From an uncultured Clostridia bacterium (lineage in GTDB: Bacteria > Bacillota > Clostridia > Peptostreptococcales > Anaerovoracaceae), in NCBI GenBank assembly GCA_934278965.1, contig CAKQWL010000165.1, forward strand, positions 1 to 6,364: a DNA stretch of 6,364 nt, written 5' to 3'. Positions 1 to 5,760 of this stretch are shown here, one piece after another. How positions within the stretch are numbered: position 1 is the stretch's first letter; each line of letters starts with the position of its first letter. The translations under genes and the position numbers were made by a program. The notes under the pieces were generated by a model. The model ran no database searches. It saw only the letters and a list, made by a program, of their open reading frames with translations, and was not told where the DNA came from.

Positions 1-323
1 GCCACCAGGTTCAGCGCCGTACCGCCAATGGTCTGATCCGCTTTCAAATTGATGGCCGAGAAGGAAAGAAGCAATGAGAAGACCGCACCCATCGCAGCAG
101 CCACCAGCATTGCAAGCAGCATCAGGAGCTGTCCCTGTTCCTTGGCTAGTACCATATGCTCCTGCATCACGCGGACAAATAAAACGCCGCAGAAAGCCCC
201 GAAGATCATGATTCCCTCGAGTGCCAGATTGATAATACCGGAACGTTCCGCAAAGATTCCGGCCAGAGCCGCGATCATCAGCGGAACCGCGTAAATCATC
301 GTTTGCTGTATCAGAAATACCAT
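1..323 (-). CDS. nupQ: Second permease of nucleoside-type ABC importer (partial, 3' end missing)
   Basis: This is the N-terminal 107 residues of an integral membrane permease; the gene continues beyond the left edge. The start ATG shares one base with the TAA stop of the preceding permease gene (TAATG), and a GGGAGG-type ribosome binding site lies about 8 nt upstream inside that gene. The visible part has a first hydrophobic helix at residues 4-21, then ERSGIINLALEGIM (about 26-39), a hallmark of branched-chain-type (BPD_transp_2) permeases of the sugar/nucleoside class, then further hydrophobic segments at about 40-52 and 67-88. Family members are usually about 300-320 residues, so roughly two thirds is unseen. 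By family knowledge it forms the membrane channel as a heterodimer with the other permease. Gene order after the ATPase and first permease matches the Bacillus nupNOPQ and Lactococcus bmpA-nupABC arrangement. The substrate is inferred, not shown. Confidence 0.9.
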   Translation of the reverse strand, partial: MVFLIQQTMIYAVPLMIAALAGIFAERSGIINLALEGIMIFGAFCGVLFVRVMQEHMVLAKEQGQLLMLLAMLVAAAMGAVFSLLLSFSAINLKADQTIGGTALNLV

Positions 324-1552
324 TACTCCAGCCCTCCCTTCTCTTCACCGCTTTCGGCCGCTTTCCGGCTGCTCCTTTTCTTCTGTACTTTTCCGATCAG
401 CAGGCGGATCATCATGGAGAAAGCGGAAAGATATACGATCGTCGCGATAATAATATCCGTAATGTATTCATTGTAAGCCGTCAATGTTTTAAGCTGAAGT
501 CCCGCGATATTCAGCATCGACATAAAGCAGCCTGTAAAAAGGACCGCAATCGGGTTGTTTGCCGCAAGAAGCGCTACCGGAATTCCGTTGAATCCGACCG
601 CCGGAAGCGTCTGATAAGTGGACCAGTAAAATTCGGTATTTCCGGAAAGCCAGTAAAGTGCCGCTGCCGCACCAGAAAGACTACCTGCAATCACCATGGA
701 AAGGACGATACTTTTCCGGTCATTGATACCGGCATATCTTGCCGCGTGACGATTGGCACCGCAGGCCTTCAGTTCATAGCCGAAGGTCGTCTTCGTCATC
801 AGAATATAGATAAAGACCGCGACCAAAATCGCGATTAAAATCCCGCCGTTTACCTGTGAACCGGCAAACAGCTTGTCCAGACCGAGCTTCGGTGTTGCGA
901 CCCCATTTGAAGAAGTCTTATAGATATATCCGACCTTCCCGGCCTCTTTCATATTCTTGAAGCTGCTGCTGTCAAAAAACCAAGTAACGAGATTCGCCGC
1001 GATCCAGTTTGTCATGATGCAGGTGATTACTTCGTTGATATTCAGTCCTGCTTTCAGCGCTCCCGGAATCGCTCCCCAGAGTCCGCCCGCAGCAATTCCA
1101 CCCAAAAACGCCAGCACCCAGATGAGCCCGGCCGGCATGGTATCCGTCGAAATGCCCAGCGCAATCGAAAGGGAAGCCGCCGTTCCCATCAGGTATTGCC
1201 CCGGAGCCCCAATATTAAAAAGTCCCGTTTTGAACGCTACCGCTACCGAAAGCCCTGTCAAAATCAGCGGCGTTGCCCGGAACAGCATGTTCCCGAAATT
1301 CACCATATTAAAGCCAAAGCTCAGCGCTCCGCTGCTGTCTCTTCCGGTACTGAAAATCCCGAAAAAGACCAGTCTGATTCCGTCCACCAGGCCCTGCGCG
1401 GAAATTTCGTTGCTCTGAATGCCGACAAAAACAACAATCAGCGTTCCGACGAGCATACCGATCAAGATAGAAATCAGTGCGGAAACAACACTCTGCGCGC
1501 TTTCACGCTCTAACCATTTTTGTCTTCCCGTCTTGGGATCAATTCGATACAT
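323..1552 (-). CDS. nupP: First permease of nucleoside-type ABC importer
   Basis: A complete 409-residue membrane permease. I place the start at 1552, not at the upstream in-frame ATG at 1618, because AAAGGAGGA (1561-1569) lies 8 nt before it and the longer form would overlap the ATPase gene by 80 nt. The chosen start gives a 14-nt overlap. A basic N-terminal cytoplasmic stretch of about 20 residues precedes the first helix (23-45). Further hydrophobic segments lie near 93-108, 113-133, 140-160, 172-192, 235-253, 281-300, 322-347 and 365-386. The motif FNIGAPGQYLMG (112-123) and the cytoplasmic loop TTFGYELKACGANRHAARYAGI-like region (255-276), which contacts the ATPase, are characteristic of the YufP/NupP class. 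The C-terminus is a charged lysine/arginine/glutamate-rich tail. It probably pairs with the next permease to carry nucleosides inward; substrate identity is inferred from family and operon. Confidence 0.93.
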   Translation of the reverse strand: MYRIDPKTGRQKWLERESAQSVVSALISILIGMLVGTLIVVFVGIQSNEISAQGLVDGIRLVFFGIFSTGRDSSGALSFGFNMVNFGNMLFRATPLILTGLSVAVAFKTGLFNIGAPGQYLMGTAASLSIALGISTDTMPAGLIWVLAFLGGIAAGGLWGAIPGALKAGLNINEVITCIMTNWIAANLVTWFFDSSSFKNMKEAGKVGYIYKTSSNGVATPKLGLDKLFAGSQVNGGILIAILVAVFIYILMTKTTFGYELKACGANRHAARYAGINDRKSIVLSMVIAGSLSGAAAALYWLSGNTEFYWSTYQTLPAVGFNGIPVALLAANNPIAVLFTGCFMSMLNIAGLQLKTLTAYNEYITDIIIATIVYLSAFSMMIRLLIGKVQKKRSSRKAAESGEEKGGLE

Positions 1553-3095
1553 TCTGCCCGTCCTCCTTTCCGCTGCGTTTTGCGCCGGACATATAAAGTC
1601 CGAGCTCCTGCGCATCAATCTCCTTTGGATCCAGTTCCCCCGTGATCTCTCCTTCGTACATTACAAGGATTCGATCTGCAAGGCTCATAACCTCATCCAG
1701 TTCCAGTGAAACAAGCAGTACCGCCTTCCCCTGATCTCTTTCCGATACAAGCTGCCCGTGAATGTATTCAATCGCTCCCACATCCAGGCCTCTCGTCGGC
1801 TGCACCGCAATAATCAAAGGTTCATTTCGATCCAGTTCGCGCGCAATGATCGCCTTCTGCTGATTGCCTCCCGACATGCTCCTCGTAACAGTAACCGGGC
1901 CCTGACCGGAACGGATATCGTAATCCTCTATCAGCCGTTCCGCGTACTGACGGACCGCTCCGAAACGGATCAGTCCGAAATGTTCAAATTCCGGTTCCCG
2001 AAACCGCTGCAGCACGAGATTCTGCTCCAGTGTGTACGAAAGGACCAGCCCATGTTTATGCCGATCTTCCGGGATATGGCTCATCCCCGCAAGACTTCTT
2101 TTCCGGATTCCGGCCTTGGAAATATCTTTTCCGCACAGACAAATCCGTCCGCTGCTCGCCTTCTCCAGTCCTGTGATTCCCTGGATCAATTCCGTTTGTC
2201 CGTTCCCGTCGATTCCCGCGATGCATACAATTTCACCCTGACGGACTTCAAAGGAGACCTCATGCACCGCATCGTTTTTGTGTATTCTGGACGGCACGCA
2301 GAGCTTCTCCACAGAAAGGACGACTTCGCCCGGCACTGCCGATTTTTTTCTCACTTCAAGCTGTACCGGCCGTCCCACCATCATCGTCGAAAGCTGCTGC
2401 TTTGTCACCTCTGAAGTGTTCACCGTACCGATACATTTTCCTTTATGCAGTACCGTAACACGATCCGATACTGCCATAATCTCATTCAATTTATGTGTAA
2501 TAAAGAGGATCGACTTTCCCTCTCGGGCGAATCCCCTCATAATTTCCATCAGTTCATCGATCTCCTGCGGTGTCAGTACCGCAGTCGGTTCGTCAAAAAT
2601 AAGGATTTCGTTCTCACGGTACAACATTTTCAGGATCTCTACCCGCTGCTGCATCCCGACCGTAATATCCTCTACTTTTGCGTCCAGATCGACCTTAAGG
2701 CCGTACCTCTCGGAAAGCTCCGTCACCTTCTTTCGAGCCTCTTTTCGCTGCAGAAATCCCATTTTTGTAGTTTCTGCTCCCAGGATAATATTATCCAACA
2801 CTGTAAAGACTTCGATTAACTTAAAATGCTGATGCACCATTCCGATCCCGAGCGCAGTCGCATCGTTCGGATTATTAATTTTTACTTCTTCCCCGTTTTT
2901 CCGGATGTCTCCCTGCTCCGGCTGATAAAGGCCGAATAAGACGCTCATCAAAGTGGATTTCCCCGCACCGTTTTCGCCGAGAAGCGCGTGGATTTCTCCT
3001 TTTCTTAACTGAAGCGTGATATCGTCATTCGCCACAATTCCGGGAAACTCCTTCCGGATATGGTTCATTTCTATTACATATTCTGATGCTGCCAT
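1539..3095 (-). CDS. nupO: Double-domain ATPase of nucleoside-type ABC importer
   Basis: A 518-residue cytoplasmic protein with two tandem ATP-binding cassettes, the RbsA/MglA/NupO architecture. Domain 1 (about 6-240) has Walker A GENGAGKST (40-48), Q-loop glutamine in VHQH (Q89), Walker B ILIFDEP (164-170) and switch histidine H201. Its signature is degenerate: VGMQQR (146-151). Domain 2 (about 257-500) has a degenerate Walker A, GIDGNGQTE (294-302, lysine replaced by Q300), but an intact signature, SGGNQQK (408-414), followed by VQPTRGLD. This complementary degeneracy is normal for the family and leaves one fully active site. The start at 3095 is preferred to the ATG at 3110 because AAGGA (3103-3107) lies 7 nt before it, while the upstream ATG has only the base of a hairpin before it. 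It follows the lipoprotein gene after an 88-nt gap holding a hairpin. It energises uptake through the two permeases; a general sugar importer is the alternative reading. Confidence 0.95.
   Translation of the reverse strand: MAASEYVIEMNHIRKEFPGIVANDDITLQLRKGEIHALLGENGAGKSTLMSVLFGLYQPEQGDIRKNGEEVKINNPNDATALGIGMVHQHFKLIEVFTVLDNIILGAETTKMGFLQRKEARKKVTELSERYGLKVDLDAKVEDITVGMQQRVEILKMLYRENEILIFDEPTAVLTPQEIDELMEIMRGFAREGKSILFITHKLNEIMAVSDRVTVLHKGKCIGTVNTSEVTKQQLSTMMVGRPVQLEVRKKSAVPGEVVLSVEKLCVPSRIHKNDAVHEVSFEVRQGEIVCIAGIDGNGQTELIQGITGLEKASSGRICLCGKDISKAGIRKRSLAGMSHIPEDRHKHGLVLSYTLEQNLVLQRFREPEFEHFGLIRFGAVRQYAERLIEDYDIRSGQGPVTVTRSMSGGNQQKAIIARELDRNEPLIIAVQPTRGLDVGAIEYIHGQLVSERDQGKAVLLVSLELDEVMSLADRILVMYEGEITGELDPKEIDAQELGLYMSGAKRSGKEDGQNVSN
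1561..1569 (-). promoter_or_regulatory. Ribosome binding site deciding the first-permease start
   Basis: AAAGGAGGA on the minus strand, 8 nt before the ATG at 1552. It lies inside the last codons of the ATPase gene, which points to coupled translation. It excludes the 22-residue N-terminal extension that would begin at 1618. Confidence 0.75.
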
Positions 3096-3102
3096 TCTGT
3101 TT

Positions 3103-3107
3103 TCCTT
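3103..3107 (-). promoter_or_regulatory. Ribosome binding site deciding the ATPase start
   Basis: AAGGA on the minus strand, 7 nt before the ATG at 3095. The in-frame ATG at 3110 lies only a few bases after the hairpin and has no purine-rich site of its own, so translation more likely begins at 3095. Confidence 0.6.
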
Positions 3108-3118
3108 CATTATCTACA

Positions 3119-3148
3119 AAAAGGGGGAATACATCTATTCCCCCTTTT
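3119..3148 (-). terminator. Intercistronic hairpin, probable leaky terminator or mRNA 3'-end stabiliser
   Basis: A perfect 13-bp inverted repeat: AAAAGGGGGAATA (3119-3131) and its complement (3136-3148) around a 4-nt loop. Read on the minus strand, it starts 36 nt after the lipoprotein stop codon, has five G:C pairs in the middle and ends in a run of five Ts, so it fits an intrinsic terminator. The downstream ATPase and permeases have no clear promoter of their own, so full termination would silence them. The usual explanation for such hairpins after binding-protein genes is partial termination or mRNA protection, giving much more binding protein than membrane components. That role is inferred. 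The A-rich left arm would also allow function on the other strand, but nothing on the plus strand needs it. Confidence 0.75.
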
Positions 3149-3183
3149 ATACCGGTAATTCCCGTTTTTATTTTACATGGAAC

Positions 3184-4326
3184 CTACTTTACAAAGGTAA
3201 CATGCTCCCATGTATTTGCCGACGGATCGGCAACTTCTGTGTTATCAACAACAAGATCTCCGCTCTTGAGCTTCTCGAACAATGTGTTGTACTCGTCCAC
3301 TGTCCAGTTCTCGAACTTCCATGTGTCTGTCGGGATTCCGACTCTGCCGTCCGCAGCACCGAGTGTAACGCACTTGCCGCCGAACTCATCCCACTTATCC
3401 GCATAAAGCGCTGCGCAGACATCCTTAACGGAACCCGCAAGGTCCTTCGTTGCAGATGTGATTACTGTATCCGAAAGATCCGACTGATCGGTATCCACAC
3501 CAACTACAAAAGCATCATTCGCGGAAGCTGCCGCAAATGCAGACTGGTACATCGAACCGCCGCACTCAAAGATAACTTCTGTTCCGGCCTGGTACCAACC
3601 GTTCAGCATCGCCTGAAGGTCCGGAGAAGCGGAGTAATTTGAACCATATTCCCAGCTGTACTTCATCTCAACATCGACACCCTTTTCTGCTGCCGCTGCT
3701 TCTGCACCCTGAACAAATCCGTATCCGAAACGGATGCACGCAGGGTTTGTTCCGCCGCCGCCGCCGGAGAATCCGAGCTTTGTGAGACCTTCCATAACAA
3801 CTGCGTAACCTGCAAGGTAACCGGCCTGTTCTTCCTGATAAACAACCGCTGCTACATTCGGAAGCGGCTGATCGTTATCGTCTGTCAGTGTCCAGCCATC
3901 GATGAACAGGAACTTTGTGTCCGGATAAGCAACCGCCGCTTCCTGAAGCGCTGTTCCCTGAAGGAATCCCGCTGCTACAACGATCTTCGCGCCAGCGTCC
4001 GCAGCTGATGTCATCGCATCGAGTCTGTCTGCGTCTGTTGCTTCGTTTCCGTTTGCCGGCTGGTAATACTTGTAGGAGAGACCGTTCTCATACGCATATC
4101 CCTTTACGCCATTCCAAGTAAACTGGTTGAAAGATGCATCCTTCAGCTGACCGATGTCTGTTACAAACGCCAGTTCATAAGTGCCATCCTCGGAAGTCAT
4201 CGTATCCGGAATCGAATCATAATCCGTTACGGTGTTTCCGCCCTCTGTCTCCGTATCTCCGCCGCCGCAGGCAACGAGTCCGAAAACCATGACAAGGGTA
4301 AGTAAAACAACTAATACTTTTTTCAT
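3184..4326 (-). CDS. bmpA: BMP-family substrate-binding lipoprotein of nucleoside-type ABC importer
   Basis: A complete 380-residue extracytoplasmic binding protein. Residues 1-19 are a lipoprotein signal peptide (positive KK at 2-3, hydrophobic core, lipobox LVAC at 17-20), so mature protein begins at lipidated C20 and is anchored to the outer membrane face. A flexible linker rich in glycine, glutamate and threonine follows (21-45). The family core begins at YELAFVTDIGQLKDASFNQ (about 50-68); the D-x-SFNQ segment forms part of the ligand pocket in PnrA-type receptors. Other landmarks are FLFIDG (139-144), YQEEQAGYLAGY (163-174), a glycine run GGGGG (188-192) before NPACIRFGYGFVQG, and VVGVDTDQSD (274-283). 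Length is normal for the family (about 340-390). AGGAGGA (4331-4337) is the ribosome binding site. It is the first gene of the importer set, with its own predicted promoter and a hairpin after it. Purine nucleosides are the likeliest ligand; some BMP proteins bind other compounds such as riboflavin. Confidence 0.93.
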   Translation of the reverse strand: MKKVLVVLLTLVMVFGLVACGGGDTETEGGNTVTDYDSIPDTMTSEDGTYELAFVTDIGQLKDASFNQFTWNGVKGYAYENGLSYKYYQPANGNEATDADRLDAMTSAADAGAKIVVAAGFLQGTALQEAAVAYPDTKFLFIDGWTLTDDNDQPLPNVAAVVYQEEQAGYLAGYAVVMEGLTKLGFSGGGGGTNPACIRFGYGFVQGAEAAAAEKGVDVEMKYSWEYGSNYSASPDLQAMLNGWYQAGTEVIFECGGSMYQSAFAAASANDAFVVGVDTDQSDLSDTVITSATKDLAGSVKDVCAALYADKWDEFGGKCVTLGAADGRVGIPTDTWKFENWTVDEYNTLFEKLKSGDLVVDNTEVADPSANTWEHVTFVK

Positions 4327-4330
4327 GTGT

Positions 4331-4337
4331 TCCTCCT
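4331..4337 (-). promoter_or_regulatory. Ribosome binding site of the lipoprotein gene
   Basis: AGGAGGA on the minus strand, 4-5 nt before the ATG at 4326. It is a near-consensus site, consistent with strong translation of the binding protein. Confidence 0.75.
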
Positions 4338-4374
4338 AATATGATTCACATTTTGAAATAAGATTTATGACCAT

Positions 4375-4403
4375 ATTATAACGCACCGCACCCCGATTGA
4401 AAA
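4375..4403 (-). promoter_or_regulatory. Predicted sigma-A-type promoter for the importer operon
   Basis: On the minus strand a perfect -10 box TATAAT (4380-4375) lies 17 nt after a weaker -35 box TTTTCA (4403-4398, 4 of 6 consensus). Transcription would start near 4367, giving a leader of about 40 nt, too short to hold a purine riboswitch. The spacer is unusually rich in G and C. The site sits in the 91-nt gap after the hydrolase stop codon, where I see no terminator, so some read-through from the hydrolase gene is also possible. Confidence 0.6.
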
Positions 4404-4417
4404 GTGGTTTTGCCAAC

Positions 4418-5242
4418 TTAATACAGTTCCGGCCGTCTGTTTTTCATCAGCGGAAGCTGTTCCCGCACCTCTTCGATCCGGTCAAAATCGATGTCGGCGT
4501 AAAGGATCTGCGGTTTCTCATCCGCATGAGCGATAAATGTGCCCCACGGATCCGCCACGCAGGAATTTCCGTAAGCAACATAAGAAGACTCCTCACAGCG
4601 TGCCGGCGCACAGGCTGCGAAGAAGATCTGATTATCCATCGCGCGCACCCGCATTGTGATATCCCAGTGGGCCGGTCCCGTTGTCATATTGAAAGAAGCC
4701 GGAAGGAAAACAATCTTCGCACCTTCCAGTGCCATTTTTCGAATCAGCTCCGGAAATCTTACATCAAAGCAGATCGCGACACCCATTTTTCCGTATTCCG
4801 TATCGAAAACCGTACTGCTGTCACCCGGCGTAAGCGTTTCGGATTCCATAAACTTGATTTTCCCCGGCACATTAATATCGAAAAGATGTGCCTTACTATG
4901 CTTCGCAATGATGTTTCCCTGCCGATCAAATACAAAACAAGTGTTATAAACCTTTCCGTCCGCTCTCCGCTCCGGAATCGATCCGCCGACAAGGTAAATC
5001 CCATGCTCCTTCGCCCACTCGGACATCATTTTCACCGTTTCTCCGTCCTCCGGCTCCGAATACGGCCCGAAACACTTATTGGTATAAGGGCAGTTCCAGA
5101 TTTCCGGCAGAACCACAATCTGCGCCCCTCCGGCTGCTGCTTCCGCCACCAGCCCCGCCGCAATCCGCTGATTTTCGGCTTTATTCTTTTCCATCGTTTT
5201 CTCACGCGAGCCTAACATCTGACAAAGTGCTATTTTGAGCAT
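4418..5242 (-). CDS. Carbon-nitrogen hydrolase, omega-amidase (NIT2) type
   Basis: A complete 274-residue cytoplasmic enzyme of the nitrilase superfamily. Counting from the ATG at 5242, the catalytic triad is E47 (in LPEIWNCPY), K117 (in HSKAHLFDI) and C158 (in VAICFDVRFPEL). The block LFDINVPGKIKFMESETL, the motif NMTTGPAHW (185-193) and the C-terminal run of charged residues ending in RRPELY closely resemble human NIT2 from memory, and length agrees (276 in NIT2). NIT2-type enzymes hydrolyse 2-oxoglutaramate and 2-oxosuccinamate to the dicarboxylate plus ammonia, acting after glutamine or asparagine transamination. The start at 5242 is preferred to the ATG two codons upstream (5248), which sits only 2 nt from the ribosome binding site. 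It precedes the importer genes on the same strand and diverges from the six-cysteine gene. A deaminated-glutathione amidase or another amidase of the branch is possible; the exact substrate is not proved. Confidence 0.85.
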   Translation of the reverse strand: MLKIALCQMLGSREKTMEKNKAENQRIAAGLVAEAAAGGAQIVVLPEIWNCPYTNKCFGPYSEPEDGETVKMMSEWAKEHGIYLVGGSIPERRADGKVYNTCFVFDRQGNIIAKHSKAHLFDINVPGKIKFMESETLTPGDSSTVFDTEYGKMGVAICFDVRFPELIRKMALEGAKIVFLPASFNMTTGPAHWDITMRVRAMDNQIFFAACAPARCEESSYVAYGNSCVADPWGTFIAHADEKPQILYADIDFDRIEEVREQLPLMKNRRPELY

Positions 5243-5250
5243 ATGCATGA

Positions 5251-5257
5251 CCTCCTT
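5251..5257 (-). promoter_or_regulatory. Ribosome binding site deciding the hydrolase start
   Basis: AAGGAGG on the minus strand. It is 8 nt from the ATG at 5242 but only 2 nt from the in-frame ATG at 5248, so the shorter protein beginning MLKIALCQM is favoured. That beginning is also typical of the family. Confidence 0.7.
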
Positions 5258-5272
5258 TTTTCTCTTAATCTC

Positions 5273-5300
5273 ATTGTAACATATCCCATTTGCTTTTCAA
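5273..5300 (-). promoter_or_regulatory. Predicted promoter of the hydrolase gene (extended -10)
   Basis: On the minus strand, -35 TTGAAA (5300-5295, 5 of 6 consensus) is followed after 16 nt by TACAAT (5278-5273), preceded by TG one base earlier, an extended -10. The start would fall near 5266, giving a leader of about 25 nt. The -35 overlaps the -35 of a divergent promoter on the other strand. Confidence 0.6.
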
Positions 5301-5321
5301 ACAAAAAATATGTGGTATAGA
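5294..5321 (+). promoter_or_regulatory. Predicted promoter of the FTR-like gene (extended -10)
   Basis: On the plus strand, TTTTCA (5294-5299) is followed after 16 nt by TATAGA (5316-5321), with TG one base before the -10 (TGGTATAGA). The -35 is weak (4 of 6), but the extended -10 can compensate. Transcription would start near 5328, giving a leader of about 77 nt that contains a hairpin. Confidence 0.45.
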
Positions 5322-5353
5322 ATAACTCAAAGATGCAAAATGTATGGGAAACG

Positions 5354-5386
5354 GCTGTTATTTTGAAATTATATTCAGAAAACAGC
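5354..5386 (+). other. Hairpin in the 5' leader of the FTR-like gene
   Basis: GCTGTT (5354-5359), a bulged A (5360) and TTTTGAA (5361-5367) pair with TTCAGAAAACAGC (5374-5386) around a 6-nt loop: 13 pairs including one G:U. No T run follows, so it is not an intrinsic terminator. It ends just before the ribosome binding site AAAGGA (5390-5395), leaving that site free. It may be an mRNA-stabilising element or an operator; its function is unknown. Confidence 0.5.
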
Positions 5387-5404
5387 GGGAAAGGATAAAC
5401 CCTA

Positions 5405-5608
5405 ATGAAAATCACCCTGAATCCCGATCCGGAAATCGTAAAAACCGTGCAGGAAGGACTCCGAAGGACGGGCGGTTACTGTCCGTGCCGGCTGCAGCGG
5501 ACCGAGGAGAATAAATGCATGTGCCAAGAATTTCGGGAGCAGATTGCCGACCCCGATTTTGAAGGTTTCTGTCACTGCATGCTCTATTATAAATCCCTTT
5601 CGGACTGA
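5405..5608 (+). CDS. Small ferredoxin:thioredoxin reductase catalytic-chain-like protein
   Basis: A complete 67-residue soluble protein with six cysteines in three CxC pairs: CPC (26-28), CMC (38-40) and CHC (56-58). The CPCR and CHCMLYY motifs match the catalytic chain of ferredoxin:thioredoxin reductase, which uses a [4Fe-4S] cluster to pass ferredoxin electrons to a disulfide that reduces thioredoxin. By analogy C28 and C58 would be the redox disulfide, C26, C38, C40 and C56 the cluster ligands, and H57 the conserved histidine beside the cluster. The spacing is CPC-X9-CMC-X15-CHC, whereas the classical enzyme has X16 and X8; the total span from first to last cysteine is the same 33 residues. 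It lacks the longer N-terminal part of the plant and cyanobacterial chain, and no variable subunit gene is visible. AAAGGA lies 9 nt before the ATG. A thioredoxin gene follows 152 nt later on the same strand, supporting the role. Activity is inferred. Confidence 0.8.
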   Translation: MKITLNPDPEIVKTVQEGLRRTGGYCPCRLQRTEENKCMCQEFREQIADPDFEGFCHCMLYYKSLSD

Positions 5609-5760
5609 ATCGACAGATTCAAGCCTTGAAAAGGAAGCCGGCCCCTTCGGCAGACAGGGGCAGATTCTCTGAAAGCATACTGAGATAACGATAGAATCAA
5701 GAGTGGGGTATCGTATCGATGGATATAGGATATAGGATGTAAAGAAAGGACAAGGATAAA
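5609..5760 (+). other. Gap between FTR-like and thioredoxin genes: small inverted and direct repeats
   Basis: No gene is visible in these 152 nt. Two small inverted repeats occur: TGAATC/GATTCA around GACA (5606-5621, starting in the stop codon) and GCCCCT/AGGGGC around 9 nt (5641-5661). Neither is followed by a T run, so neither is a convincing terminator. Nearer the thioredoxin gene are tandem repeats TATCG twice (5709-5718) and GGATATA twice (5721-5734). No promoter with both boxes is evident, so thioredoxin may be reached by read-through from the upstream gene. The thioredoxin ribosome binding site is AAAGGA (5745-5750) or AAGGA (5752-5756). Confidence 0.4.

Noticed and set aside
1553..1618. 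A 22-residue N-terminal extension of the first permease
   Set aside because: It would lie wholly inside the ATPase gene. A near-perfect ribosome binding site precedes the ATG at 1552 instead.
957..2832. Several open frames of 100-218 codons on the plus strand opposite the permease and ATPase genes
   Set aside because: They lie antisense to genes with full family motifs, have no good ribosome binding sites and no recognisable domains.
3748..3766. A GCC trinucleotide run as a contingency repeat
   Set aside because: It encodes the five-glycine segment of the lipoprotein with mixed codons, and I recall glycine-rich runs here in related clostridial BMP proteins.
4327..4417. A purine riboswitch before the importer genes
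   Set aside because: The predicted leader is about 40 nt, shorter than the purine aptamer, and I see no aptamer-like three-stem pattern.
4397..5215. A 272-codon open frame on the plus strand opposite the hydrolase gene
   Set aside because: The minus strand here encodes an unmistakable nitrilase-superfamily enzyme with its full triad. The plus-strand product is rich in arginine and histidine, as expected from a reverse-frame shadow.
5370..5384. A CodY-like box in the FTR-like gene leader
   Set aside because: Four of 15 positions mismatch the consensus and the sequence is explained as the right arm of the hairpin.
5641..5661. A terminator between the FTR-like and thioredoxin genes
   Set aside because: The 6-bp GC-rich stem has a 9-nt loop but no T run after it.
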